Assembly: GCF_023150065.1 (NCBI RefSeq)
Contig: NZ_JAKLLN010000010.1
Coordinates: 91,613 to 155,612, forward strand
DNA: 64,000 nt
Source: Zoogloea sp.
GTDB taxonomy: Bacteria > Pseudomonadota > Gammaproteobacteria > Burkholderiales > Rhodocyclaceae
Reading direction: 5' to 3'
Position 1 is the first letter of the stretch, and each line of letters opens with the position of its first letter. The notes under the pieces were generated by a model, which saw only the letters and a list, made by a program, of their open reading frames with translations, was not told the DNA's origin and ran no database searches. Below are positions 36,401 to 44,487 of the stretch, one piece after another. A program made the position numbers and the translations under genes.

Positions 36401-37509
36401 AGAGCCGCATCGACGTCGGCCGCCTGACCCGGGAGCCGGGTACCCTGCGCACCACCGGACAGGTCCAGCTGGCCAGCGGGGAGGGGCGCTTTGTCTTCAA
36501 GGCCGACCGCCTGCCTTTATTGCAGCGGCCCGACCAGTGGCTGGTGCTGAGCGGCGAAGGTGAGGTGCTGAGCGGCTGGAATTCGGCCCACCTGAAGGGC
36601 CGCCTGGCGGCGGATGCGGGCTTCGTGGAGCTGTCGCGCACGCCGGCCCCCAGCCTGGGGGAGGATGTGGAGGTGCTCGATCCGCGCCGGGCCGAGAAGG
36701 CGCCGGTGAGCCCCTTCCGCATGGGGGTGGATCTTGTTCTCAGCTTGGGGGATGCCCTCTACGTGAAGGCCCTGGGGCTCGACACCCGCCTGGCGGGTGA
36801 GCTGCGCCTGCAGTCTGGCGAGGGCAAGCCCCTCAGTGCCACCGGCACCATCACCACCCAGGGGGGGCTTTTCGAGGGCTATGGCCAGCGCCTCTCCATC
36901 GAGCGCGGCATCGTGACCTTCAACGGGCCGGTGGCCAATCCGGGGCTCAACGTGGTTGCCCTGCGCAAGGGGCTGACCGTGGAGGCGGGCGTCGGCATCA
37001 CCGGCACGGCCCGCCGGCCGGTGGTGCGCCTGGTGTCCGAGCCCAACGTGCCCGACCCGGAGAAGCTCGGCTGGATCGTCCTCGGGCGTCCGCCCGACCA
37101 GGGCTCCGGCGGTGAAATGGCCCTGCTGCTGCCGGCCGCCCAGGCCTTGCTGGGGGGGACGGGAGGGGGCCTGTCGGCCAGCCTGGCCAGCGCCCTGGGG
37201 TTTGACGAAATCTCCTTTGGTTCCAGCATCGACCCTCGCACCCGGGTGCAGACCAGCAGTGTGGCGACCGGCAGCGTCACCGGCACGGCGTCGAGCGCCT
37301 CTTCGCGCAATGTGGATTCGGTGCCCGGCCAGGTCATCACCATCGGCAAGCGCCTGTCGTCCCAGGCCATGCTGTCCTTTGAGCAGAGCATTGCCGGCAC
37401 CTCCAGTGTGGTCAAGCTCACCTACCAGCTGACCCGCCGCATCTCGGTGATCGGCCGGGCGGGCAGCGAGAACGCCCTGGATGCCCTGTTCTCCATCAGC
37501 TTTCGCTGA
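33448..37509 (+). CDS. tamB: TamB-type translocation and assembly module protein
   Basis: A 1,353-residue protein. After a Pro-rich N-terminus there is one membrane anchor (about residues 40-60, LCLGLVVVVLLLVGWLG). A very long periplasmic repetitive beta region follows, of the kind now described as a hydrophobic groove bridging inner and outer membranes. The C-terminal ~350 residues are the conserved TamB/DUF490 domain: GLFEGYGQRLSIERGIVTF, ARRPVVRLVSEPNVPD, LGWIVLGRPP, KRLSSQAMLSFEQS and LTRRISVIGRAGSENALD. It acts in outer-membrane protein or lipid transport with TamA. No tamA (Omp85) is adjacent: the upstream neighbour is trpC. It is followed by a palindromic element with a T-run. Confidence 0.92.
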   Translation: MSEVPAPPADAAPPGTPGESPGPAPRRRESWAARLTRGGLGLCLGLVVVVLLLVGWLGATASGLRTLAELAGSLSGGLVRIEKPEGYLLGEWRAGAVHVRTPTLQVDVLNLQLDWRPGALMGRRFEAANLSASELRVASQPSTEPATLPASLVLPLALQLDRVSIDRLRIADLVDGQPTAPTLELTALAGRLVSDGRHHQLTDLRAGAPFGQLAADVTLDGQAPFPLKARAHLNTVQDGEAYAVDAEADGTLAELGLTATASGAGLRGDVRLAATPFAPLPLRSGQLSLRDVDPARFHAAAPTARLDIELELVPQASADAPAGQPVAPADWVLSGPLRVVNHTPGAQDAGALPIESLQASLRWASGELAASGLVLKVPGEGRATGILRWKSPGKDEAGFGRVDADLRISGLDARRLDRRAVKTRIAGEITARADADTQIVQADLADARLALRLKARHGAGVIHVDEAVASARAARLALSGTLALTGTGAFDARGTLSHFDPRAFVATAPPADLNARFEARGQRLPQLAGALDFELAPSQLEGKPLAGKGELAIDGSVLTRSDVKLDLAGNRLTAQGRYGRPGDSLALHLDAPALGALGHGLDGRLKADGVLRGSVAQPAGEFSVLAERLEAGGVRIDAVNGQGRIAPGRGGELKLNLALAGLRAGEDKEVLVRRGSLTLGGTRDASTARLEVHGFRQHSLVTTLVGSLSDGPRWDGRLESLELSGDYPVRLLAPAPLVLSPTVVSLGLAELRGGSGGLYRLEETRWEARHLVARGRVSGVQVGVMLDPNTRAVRRQGDSLQMGGEWDVDIGEQANGYVRFQREKGDLILQGDMPVRLGLSDLQLTVSAAASRLAFGFSARGSQLGSLAGSGSALAERTADGSLRLVPGAPLLGSASLDMPSIAWAGPLADQNLKTDGSLKGEFTLAGTPARPETAGRLRGEKLDFVMADQGLHLSGGTLVAEFNREVLRLDELSFVSPNRVRPRESRIDVGRLTREPGTLRTTGQVQLASGEGRFVFKADRLPLLQRPDQWLVLSGEGEVLSGWNSAHLKGRLAADAGFVELSRTPAPSLGEDVEVLDPRRAEKAPVSPFRMGVDLVLSLGDALYVKALGLDTRLAGELRLQSGEGKPLSATGTITTQGGLFEGYGQRLSIERGIVTFNGPVANPGLNVVALRKGLTVEAGVGITGTARRPVVRLVSEPNVPDPEKLGWIVLGRPPDQGSGGEMALLLPAAQALLGGTGGGLSASLASALGFDEISFGSSIDPRTRVQTSSVATGSVTGTASSASSRNVDSVPGQVITIGKRLSSQAMLSFEQSIAGTSSVVKLTYQLTRRISVIGRAGSENALDALFSISFR

Positions 37510-37516
37510 GCTAAAG

Positions 37517-37586
37517 CCATAAGCCGAGGAGGGACATTTTGTCTTCGCGGAGACAGATTGTCCCTTTCCTTCTTATGGTCTTTTTT
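37517..37586. repeat. Palindromic intergenic element with T-run, probable tamB terminator
   Basis: Outer arms CCATAAG (37517-37523) and CTTATGG (37572-37578) enclose an inner stem, GGGACATTTTGTCT (37531-37544) against AGACAGATTGTCCC (37551-37564), with a six-base loop. A run of six T at 37581-37586 follows on the plus strand, so it can end tamB transcription. The GGGACA...TGTCCC design is typical of dispersed palindromes. It is unlike the repeat at 32502-32584. Confidence 0.6.
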
Positions 37587-37854
37587 CCAAGTCATTGATT
37601 CTGCGGGTGGCGCCTGCTGGCATGTTACGTGCCATGCAGAAGCAGCTTTGATAGGTCCTATTAAGCGCGCGTCCATAAAAAGTGGTGCATTTTTATTGGT
37701 TATCAAAGCCGGGGCCGGGCCTGCCCTCCTGTCACAGAACAGGGGGCAAGGCGGGAAGCTCCGGGTTGATGACCGGTGGGGTGAGCACCCTCTCCAGCAC
37801 TGATCCCGGAATGCTTCCGTGCCTCCAATTTCGGGAATCAATTTGGAGACTTTC
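37587..37854. promoter_or_regulatory. Upstream region of the formate dehydrogenase operon
   Basis: These 268 bases precede fdhA and must hold its promoter. The stretch is AT-richer than its surroundings. An imperfect inverted repeat, CCATAAAAA...TTTTTATTGG (about 37673-37702), could be an operator. No convincing FNR or sigma-54 box was recognised. A GGAG site lies at 37845-37848, seven bases before the chosen ATG. Confidence 0.35.
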
Positions 37855-40800
37855 ATGGACAACAAGGGAACACCGTCCGTTGGGGTGAAGATCAACCGTC
37901 GGCAGTTCTTCCGGATTTCGGCGGCGGGGGTGGGGGCGTCCAGTGCGGCGCTGGTCGGCGTGATGCCGGCAACGGCACAGGCCGAGGTGCGGCAGTACAA
38001 ATTGACCCGGGCGCGGGAGGTGCGCAACACCTGTACCTATTGCTCGGTGGGCTGTGGCCTGCTGATGTACAGCCTGGGGGGCGGGCCGAAGAACGCCCGG
38101 GCCGAGATCATCCACATCGAGGGGGATCCGGACCATCCGGTCAGTCGCGGGGCCCTGTGCCCGAAGGGCGCCGGGCTGCTCGACTTCATCCACAGCCCGG
38201 GGCGCCTGCGCTATCCCGAAGTGCGCGAGCCCGGCAGCAACGCATGGAAGCGCATCTCCTGGCACGAGGCCATCGAGCGCATCGCCAAGCTCATGAAGGC
38301 CGACCGCGACGCCAACGTGGTGGAGAAGAATGCCGAGGGTGTCCCGGTCAATCGCTGGATCTCGACCGCCATGCTCACCGCCTCGGCCTCGTCCAACGAG
38401 ACGGGCATCATCACCCAGAAGTTCATGCGCTCCCTCGGGATCGTCGCCACCGACGCCCAGGCGCGGGTTTGTCACGGCCCCACGGTGTCGGCGCTGGCGT
38501 CCACCTTCGGGCGTGGGGCGATGACCAACAGCTGGGTGGACATCAAGAACGCCGACTTCATCCTGGTGATGGGCGGCAACGCCGCCGAGGCGCACCCGGT
38601 AGGCTTCCGCTGGGCCATCGAGGCCAAGAAGCAGCGTGGAGCCAAGCTGGTGGTGGTCGATCCCCGCTTCAACCGCACCGCTGCGGTGGCCGACCACTAC
38701 ATGCCGATCCGCGCCGGTTCCGACATCGCCTTTCTCGGCGGGGTGATCAACTGGCTGATCGCCCACGACAAGATCCACTGGGACTACGTCAAGGCGTACA
38801 CCAACGCGGCGGCCATCGTCGGTGAAGGCTATTCCTTCGACGAAGGTTTGTTCTCCGGCTACGACGCCGAGAAGGGCAAGTATGACCGGGCCAGCTGGAG
38901 CTACGAGCTGGACGCCGCCGGCATCATCAGGACCGACCCCACCCTGCAGCACCCGCGCTGCGTGTGGAACCTGATGAAGGCGCACTACGCCCGCTACACC
39001 CCGGAGATGGTGACCAACCTGACCGGCACGCCGCTGGAAGGCTTCCTGAAGGTGTGCGAGCTGCTGGGCGAGACGGCGGCGCCCGACAAGGTCGGCACCA
39101 TCCTCTATGCGCTGGGCTGGACGCAGCACACGGTGGGTGCCCAGAACATCCGCACCATGGCCATGATCCAGCTGCTGCTGGGCAACATCGGCATGCCGGG
39201 GGGCGGCGTGAATGCCCTGCGCGGCCACTCCAACATCCAGGGCCTGTCCGACCTCGGCCTGCTGTCCACCGCGCTGCCGGGCTACCTGACCCTGCCCAAC
39301 GAAAAGGCGCATCCGGGCTTCACCGACTATATCGCCAAGACCACCCCGAAGGCGCTGCGTGAGGGGCAGTTCAACTACTGGAGCAACACCCCCAAATTCT
39401 TCGTCAGCCTGATGAAGTGGTTCTGGGGCGACAAGGCCACCAAGGACAATAACTGGGGCTACGACTGGCTGCCCAAGTGGGACAAGCTCTACGACGTGCT
39501 GCAGGTCACCGAGCTGATGCACCAGGGCAAGATCAACGGCTTCATCGTGCAGGGTTTCAACCCGCTGGCTTCCTTCCCGGATGCCAACAAGGTGGTGGAG
39601 GCCTTCAGCAAGCTCAAGTACATGGTGATCATCGATCCGATCGCCACCGAGACTTCCACCTTCTGGAAGAATCAGGGTGAATCGAACAACGTTGATCCCG
39701 CCAAGATCCAGACCGAGGTCTTCCGCCTGCCGTCCACCTGCTTTGCCGAGGAAGACGGCGCCATCGTGAACTCCGGCCGCTGGTTGCAATGGCACTGGAA
39801 GGGCGCCGAGCCCCCCGGTGAGGCCAAGGGCGACCAGGAGATCATCGGCGAGCTCTTCGTGGCCCTGCGAGAGCTGTACCGGAAGGAGGGCGGCAAGGTG
39901 GCCGAGCCGATCCTCAACCTTTCGTGGCCTTACCGTGATCCGGCCGCGCCCACCCCCGAGGAGCTGGCCAAGGAGCTCAATGGCCGGGCCCTGGCGGACA
40001 TCCCCGACCCGAAGGACCCGACCCGCTTTCTGGCCAGAAAGGGCGAGCAGCTGCCGGGCTTTGCGGTGCTTCAGGACGACGGCTCGACCCTGTGCGCCAA
40101 CTGGATCTTCTCGGGTTGCTGGACGCAGGCCGGCAACCAGATGGCCCGCCGGGACAACACCGACACCGGCCTGGGCAACACGCCGGGCTGGGCGTGGAGC
40201 TGGCCGGCCAACCGCCGCATCCTTTACAACCGCGCCTCGTGCACGCCGGAAGGGAAGCCCTGGGATCCGAGCCGCAAGCTGATCGCCTGGAATGGCGAAA
40301 AGTGGGCCGGGGCCGACGTGCCCGACTTCAAGGCCGACGCGGCGCCGGACTCGGGCATGGGGCCTTTCATCATGAACCCCGAAGGCATCGGCCGGCTGTT
40401 CTGCGTGGACAAGCTGGTGGATGGCCCCTTCCCCGAGCACTACGAGCCGATGGAGTCGCCGCTGGGCACCAATCCGCTCCATCCCAAGGTGGTCACCAGC
40501 CCGGCGGTGCGCATCTTCAAGAGCGACCAGGAGCGCCTCGGCACGCACAAGGACTTCCCCTATGTGGGCACCACCTACCGCCTCACCGAGCACTTCCAGT
40601 TCTGGACCAAGTCGGTACGCCTCAGCGCCATTGCCCAGCCGGAGCAGTTTGTCGAGATCAGCGAGACCCTGGCGCGGGAGAAGGGCATCGCGGCCGGAGA
40701 CTGGGTCAAGGTCAGCTCCAAGCGGGGTTACATCAAGGCCCGGGCGGTGGTGACCAAGCGGGTCAAGGCCCTGACGGTGAACAAGCAGACCGTGCACCAG

Positions 40801-40941
40801 ATCGGCATACCGCTGCACTGGGGCTGGGAAGGCGTGGCGAAGAAGGGCTTCCTGACCAACGTCCTGCCGCCGGCGGTGGGCGACTGCAACACGCAGACGC
40901 CCGAATACAAGGCCTTCCTTGTCAATCTGGAAAAAATCTGA
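37855..40941 (+). CDS. fdhA: Formate dehydrogenase-N/O type alpha subunit (molybdopterin), Cys form
   Basis: A 1,028-residue periplasmic catalytic subunit. The start at 37855 gives a twin-arginine signal (KINRRQFFRISAAGVGAS). The [4Fe-4S] site is NTCTYCSVGCG with ALCPKG downstream. The active-site loop reads ARVCHGPTVSALASTFGRGA: Cys (codon TGT at 38470) stands where E. coli FdnG/FdoG has selenocysteine, and the following His is kept. NAAEAHPVGFRWAIEAKK, GNIGMPGGGVNALRGHSN and a C-terminal MopB domain follow. It oxidises formate to CO2 and passes electrons via the beta and gamma subunits to the quinone pool. It leads the operon with the beta and gamma genes, then fdhD and fdhE. TatABC at 51341-52934 could export it. 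Confidence 0.95.
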   Translation: MDNKGTPSVGVKINRRQFFRISAAGVGASSAALVGVMPATAQAEVRQYKLTRAREVRNTCTYCSVGCGLLMYSLGGGPKNARAEIIHIEGDPDHPVSRGALCPKGAGLLDFIHSPGRLRYPEVREPGSNAWKRISWHEAIERIAKLMKADRDANVVEKNAEGVPVNRWISTAMLTASASSNETGIITQKFMRSLGIVATDAQARVCHGPTVSALASTFGRGAMTNSWVDIKNADFILVMGGNAAEAHPVGFRWAIEAKKQRGAKLVVVDPRFNRTAAVADHYMPIRAGSDIAFLGGVINWLIAHDKIHWDYVKAYTNAAAIVGEGYSFDEGLFSGYDAEKGKYDRASWSYELDAAGIIRTDPTLQHPRCVWNLMKAHYARYTPEMVTNLTGTPLEGFLKVCELLGETAAPDKVGTILYALGWTQHTVGAQNIRTMAMIQLLLGNIGMPGGGVNALRGHSNIQGLSDLGLLSTALPGYLTLPNEKAHPGFTDYIAKTTPKALREGQFNYWSNTPKFFVSLMKWFWGDKATKDNNWGYDWLPKWDKLYDVLQVTELMHQGKINGFIVQGFNPLASFPDANKVVEAFSKLKYMVIIDPIATETSTFWKNQGESNNVDPAKIQTEVFRLPSTCFAEEDGAIVNSGRWLQWHWKGAEPPGEAKGDQEIIGELFVALRELYRKEGGKVAEPILNLSWPYRDPAAPTPEELAKELNGRALADIPDPKDPTRFLARKGEQLPGFAVLQDDGSTLCANWIFSGCWTQAGNQMARRDNTDTGLGNTPGWAWSWPANRRILYNRASCTPEGKPWDPSRKLIAWNGEKWAGADVPDFKADAAPDSGMGPFIMNPEGIGRLFCVDKLVDGPFPEHYEPMESPLGTNPLHPKVVTSPAVRIFKSDQERLGTHKDFPYVGTTYRLTEHFQFWTKSVRLSAIAQPEQFVEISETLAREKGIAAGDWVKVSSKRGYIKARAVVTKRVKALTVNKQTVHQIGIPLHWGWEGVAKKGFLTNVLPPAVGDCNTQTPEYKAFLVNLEKI

Positions 40942-40953
40942 GGAGCATGAACG

Positions 40954-41850
40954 ATGGCTCTCCAATCGCTTGACATCCTGCGCCGCTCCGCCACCACCAC
41001 GCCCCCGCCGGGCGTGCGCAAGGGCGTCGAGGTGGCCAAACTGATCGACGTGTCCGCCTGCATCGGCTGCAAGGCCTGCCAGGTGGCCTGCTCCGAGTGG
41101 AACGACATCCGCGCCGAGGTAGGCAGCTGCGTCGGTGTGTATGACAACCCGACGGATCTGTCGGCCCAGGCGTGGACGGTGATGCGCTTTGCCGAACACG
41201 AGGAGAAGGATCGGCTCGAGTGGCTGATCCGCAAGGACGGCTGCATGCACTGTGCCGATCCGGGCTGCCTGAAATCGTGTCCGTCGCCCGGCGCGATCAT
41301 CCAGTACGCCAACGGGATCGTCGATTTCCATCAGGAAAACTGCATCGGCTGCGGCTACTGCGTGACCGGCTGCCCCTTCAACGTACCGCGCATCTCCAAG
41401 GAAGACAGCAAGGCCTACAAGTGCAGCCTGTGTTCCGACCGGGTGGCGGTGGGCCAGGAGCCTGCCTGCGTGAAGACCTGCCCGACCGGCGCGATCCAGT
41501 TCGGCTCCAAGGAGGACATGAAGGATTACGCCGCCACACGCATCGCCGACCTCCAGCGGCGTGGCTACGACCAGGCCGGGCTGTATGACCCGCAAGGGGT
41601 GGGCGGCACCCACGTGATGTACGTGCTGCACCACGCCGACCGGCCCGAGCTCTACAACGGGCTGCCGGCCAACCCGAGCATCAGCCCGCTGGTGTCCCTG
41701 TGGAAGGGCTTTGCCAAGCCCCTGGCCACCCTGGCCCTGGCCGGTGTGGCCCTGGGCAGCCTGTTCCACTACGTCACCAAGGGGCCGAACGAGGTCTCGA
41801 AAGAGATCGAGGACGAGATCGAAGCGGAAGACAAGGAGGCAACGAAATGA
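40954..41850 (+). CDS. fdhB: Formate dehydrogenase beta (iron-sulfur) subunit
   Basis: A 298-residue electron-transfer subunit of the FdnH type. Four cysteine clusters are visible: [50 protein letters not shown] and a last set made of CSLCSDR plus [10 protein letters not shown]. Near the C-terminus a single membrane anchor ([19 protein letters not shown]) is followed by an acidic tail ([12 protein letters not shown]). It sits on the periplasmic face and wires the alpha subunit to the cytochrome b gamma subunit. It starts 12 bases after the alpha stop and overlaps the gamma start by ATGA. Confidence 0.95.
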   Translation: MALQSLDILRRSATTTPPPGVRKGVEVAKLIDVSACIGCKACQVACSEWNDIRAEVGSCVGVYDNPTDLSAQAWTVMRFAEHEEKDRLEWLIRKDGCMHCADPGCLKSCPSPGAIIQYANGIVDFHQENCIGCGYCVTGCPFNVPRISKEDSKAYKCSLCSDRVAVGQEPACVKTCPTGAIQFGSKEDMKDYAATRIADLQRRGYDQAGLYDPQGVGGTHVMYVLHHADRPELYNGLPANPSISPLVSLWKGFAKPLATLALAGVALGSLFHYVTKGPNEVSKEIEDEIEAEDKEATK

Positions 41851-42467
41851 TCCGTGATCCGAAGGACCTCAAGCGCTACAACGCGTCCGAGCGGGCCAAC
41901 CACTGGGTGGTGGGCATCAGCTTCATCCTGCTGGCCCTGTCCGGCCTGGCCTTCTTCCACCCGGCCTTCTTTCCACTGACCCAGCTGTTTGGCGGGCCGG
42001 TGTGGGCGCGCATCCTGCATCCCTACGTCGGGGTGCTGATGGCGCTGGCCTTTCTGGTCATCTTCCTGCGCTTCAAGCATCTCAACAGGATGACCGCGGC
42101 GGACAGGGAATGGCTGGCCAAGGCAAAGAACATGGTGGATGGCAACGACCATGACATGCCCGAGCAGGGCAAATACAACGGGGGGCAGAAGGTCATGTTC
42201 TGGGCTCTGGCCACCTGCATGCTGCTGATGACCGTGTCGGGCTTGGCCATCTGGCGGGCCTGGTTTGGCTTCGACATCACGCTGGTGCGGCTGGGGGCGG
42301 TGGTCCATGCCGCCGCCGGCGCGGTGATGATCGCCCTGATCATGGTCCACGTGTATGCCGCCATCTGGGTGAAGGGCACCATCCGCGCCATGTGGTACGG
42401 CACGGTGACCCGGGCCTGGGCCAAGCAGCATCACCGGGGCTGGTATCGCCAGATGACCGGAAAGTAA
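41847..42467 (+). CDS. fdhC: Formate dehydrogenase gamma subunit (cytochrome b556)
   Basis: A 206-residue membrane cytochrome b with four hydrophobic segments. Haem-ligand histidines typical of FdnI occur in [19 protein letters not shown], in [17 protein letters not shown], and in [20 protein letters not shown]. The [20 protein letters not shown] tail is conserved in the family. It takes electrons from the beta subunit and reduces quinone. Its ATGA overlap with the beta gene indicates coupling. The start at 41847 ([20 protein letters not shown]) matches homologues. Confidence 0.95.
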   Translation: MIRDPKDLKRYNASERANHWVVGISFILLALSGLAFFHPAFFPLTQLFGGPVWARILHPYVGVLMALAFLVIFLRFKHLNRMTAADREWLAKAKNMVDGNDHDMPEQGKYNGGQKVMFWALATCMLLMTVSGLAIWRAWFGFDITLVRLGAVVHAAAGAVMIALIMVHVYAAIWVKGTIRAMWYGTVTRAWAKQHHRGWYRQMTGK

Positions 42468-42481
42468 TCGCGTCGAACGCG

Positions 42482-42499
42482 CGGGGAGGCCACTCCCCG
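42482..42499. terminator. Hairpin between the fdh structural genes and fdhD
   Basis: The seven-base perfect arms CGGGGAG and CTCCCCG enclose GCCA. It lies 15 bases after the gamma-subunit stop and has only a short T stretch further downstream. It may stabilise the upstream mRNA or reduce expression of fdhD/fdhE. Confidence 0.4.
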
Positions 42500-42535
42500 T
42501 GCCGGGCGATTTTCCCCTTGTGATGAAAGAGGATC

Positions 42536-43429
42536 ATGACTGCTCCAATCCTTGATTTTCCGCCGGCTGCCTCCCCGGGTGAACTCCCGCTGCCGGCGAC
42601 GACCTTCCTCCGTCCCGTCGTCCGGGTGCAGGACGGGCAGCGCCGGGTGACGGAGGACGAAGTGATCGAAGAGGTGCCGGTGGCGCTGGTGTACAACGGC
42701 ATCTCCCATGCCGTGATGCTGGCATCGCCTGCCGATCTCGAGGACTTCGCTCTCGGTTTCAGCCTTGGCGAGGGCATCCTGGCCGAGAAGGGCGAGCTGT
42801 ACGACCTGGAGGTGCGCACCACCTGCGATGGCATCTCGGTAGAAATGGAGATCTCGACGGCCCGCTTCATGGCCCTCAAGGCCAGGCGGCGCTCGCTGGC
42901 CGGCCGCACCGGCTGCGGTCTGTGCGGTGTGGACAGCCTGGCCAGCCTTACCCGGCCTTTGGGGGGGCGTCTGGCGCGTCCCGAGTGGGCCCTGTCGGTG
43001 GCTGCGGTGGGCGAGGCGCTGCGCCAGCTGCCCCACTGGCAGACGCTGCGTCAGCAGACCGGGGCCGCCCATGGGGCAGCCTGGGTCGGCCCCGACGGCA
43101 CCATCCGCTGTCTGCGGGAGGATGTCGGCCGCCACAACGCCCTCGACAAGCTCGTCGGCGCCCTGGCACGCCAGGGGGCCGCACCCGGCGATGGCTTTGT
43201 GCTGATCACCAGCCGTGCTTCGTACGAGATGGTGCAGAAGGCGGCCAGCGCCGGTATCGGCACCCTGGTGGCGGTTTCTGCGCCGACCGCCATGGCCGCC
43301 CGCCAGGCCGAGGCCGTCGGCATGCTGCTGATCGGCTTTGCCCGCCCGCAGCAGCTGGTCGCCTACAGCTGCGCCAGCCATCTGGAGTCCACCGCCGCCC
43401 CGCACGGGGACGGCCGCTCCTTCATGTAG
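42536..43429 (+). CDS. fdhD: FdhD, sulfurtransferase for formate dehydrogenase maturation
   Basis: A 297-residue cytoplasmic protein. FdhD passes sulfur from a cysteine desulfurase (IscS) to the molybdenum cofactor of formate dehydrogenase, which is essential for activity. Key features are EEVPVALVYNGISHAVML at the N-terminus, DFALGFSLGEGIL, the catalytic CxxC loop GRTGCGLCGVDS, REDVGRHNALDKLVGA, ITSRASYEMVQKAA, and a Mo-bis-PGD/GDP-binding C-terminal half. The start at 42536 follows AAGAGGA. It lies directly downstream of the enzyme it matures. Confidence 0.95.
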   Translation: MTAPILDFPPAASPGELPLPATTFLRPVVRVQDGQRRVTEDEVIEEVPVALVYNGISHAVMLASPADLEDFALGFSLGEGILAEKGELYDLEVRTTCDGISVEMEISTARFMALKARRRSLAGRTGCGLCGVDSLASLTRPLGGRLARPEWALSVAAVGEALRQLPHWQTLRQQTGAAHGAAWVGPDGTIRCLREDVGRHNALDKLVGALARQGAAPGDGFVLITSRASYEMVQKAASAGIGTLVAVSAPTAMAARQAEAVGMLLIGFARPQQLVAYSCASHLESTAAPHGDGRSFM

Positions 43430-43447
43430 CCCTGCCCAATTCTTTTC

Positions 43448-44335
43448 ATGCCCTCAATGAATCTCACCGAAAACATCCTGCCATCCTCCATTGCACCGGC
43501 CACGCTGCTGCTGCCGTCGCCGAGCCTGTTCGGCACCCGGGCGTCCCGCCTGCGCCAGCTTGCCCACGGGCACGAGCTGGCTCCCTGGCTCAATGGACTG
43601 GCAGCCCTGTGCGATGCCCAGCAGCGGGCCCTTGATACCTTGCCGGTGCTCACCGGCCTCCCAGCGGGCAACTCCGCGCGACCGCCCCTCGCTGGTCCGG
43701 TGGCGGCCCTGGAGCAGGCCTTGCCTGCCGTCGTCCACCAGCTGTTCGCCGCCAGTCGCGGGCTTCCGCTGTCCGTGGCCCGGGTGCCCGGCGTGGAGGA
43801 ATTGCAGCGCAGCGCCCGGGAGGGCCTGAGGCTGGCCGCGGGGGAGGTGGCTGCCGGGCCGCGGGATGCCGTTGCCGTTCTGGTGGCCGCCGCGCTGCAG
43901 GTGGTGTGGACTGCCGCCGCCCGGACGATCGCCCTGCCGTCCATGACGCCCCTGCAGGATCTTGCCCCCTGCCCATGCTGCGGCAGCGCCCCGGTGGGGG
44001 CGGTGGTGATGGCGGGGGAGGGTAAGGGCGGCCTCCGCTACCTGGAGTGCAGCCTGTGCGCGACCCGCTGGAACGCGGTGAGGGCGCGCTGTACCGTCTG
44101 CGAAGAGGGGAGTGTCGTCCAGTATCTGGGTCTTGAAGGGGCTTCCGGTGCGGTCCAGGCCGAGGCCTGTGATCACTGCGGGGGCTACATCAAGACCTTT
44201 TTCCAGGACAAGGACATTCAGGTTGACCCGGTGGCGGACGATCTGGGCTCGCTGGCGCTGGACATCCTGGTGGGGGAGCAGGGGTATGCCCGCGCTGCGC
44301 CCAACCTCTTCCTGGGGGATGCCGAGCCGGTGTGA
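43448..44335 (+). CDS. fdhE: FdhE, formate dehydrogenase accessory protein
   Basis: A 295-residue cytoplasmic protein. The C-terminal half carries the four CxxC-type pairs of FdhE rubredoxin-like sites: CPCCGSAPVG, ECSLCATRWN, ARCTVCEEG and CDHCGGYIKTF. DKDIQVDPVADDLGSLALDI is the family's conserved end. FdhE interacts with the catalytic subunits of Fdn/Fdo during maturation. The N-terminal ~150 residues are more variable and helical, with an odd Pro/Ala-rich stretch. It starts 18 bases after fdhD and closes the fdh cluster, followed by a hairpin at 44343. Confidence 0.93.
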   Translation: MPSMNLTENILPSSIAPATLLLPSPSLFGTRASRLRQLAHGHELAPWLNGLAALCDAQQRALDTLPVLTGLPAGNSARPPLAGPVAALEQALPAVVHQLFAASRGLPLSVARVPGVEELQRSAREGLRLAAGEVAAGPRDAVAVLVAAALQVVWTAAARTIALPSMTPLQDLAPCPCCGSAPVGAVVMAGEGKGGLRYLECSLCATRWNAVRARCTVCEEGSVVQYLGLEGASGAVQAEACDHCGGYIKTFFQDKDIQVDPVADDLGSLALDILVGEQGYARAAPNLFLGDAEPV

Positions 44336-44342
44336 AGGGTGG

Positions 44343-44373
44343 GCAGGCCCCGGGGCGAGATACCGGGCCCTGC
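44343..44373. terminator. Hairpin after fdhE
   Basis: The arms GCAGGCCCCGG and CCGGGCCCTGC pair with one mismatch around a nine-base loop, seven bases past the fdhE stop. There is no T-run. It is a plausible end or stabiliser of the fdh transcript. Confidence 0.4.
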
Positions 44374-44487
44374 ACATTGTCAGCCGTGCATGTGGTTTCC
44401 ATCGGCCGCGCCGGCCTAATTGATCCGCATCATGGACGGCCTGCCGGGCCTTGGGCGAGATGGTGGACCCCCTGTCAGGAGCCCGTC

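Noticed and set aside
37732..41769. A 1,345-codon minus-strand frame opposite fdhA and fdhB
   Set aside because: The plus strand has an unmistakable formate dehydrogenase; the antisense frame is a by-product of codon bias.
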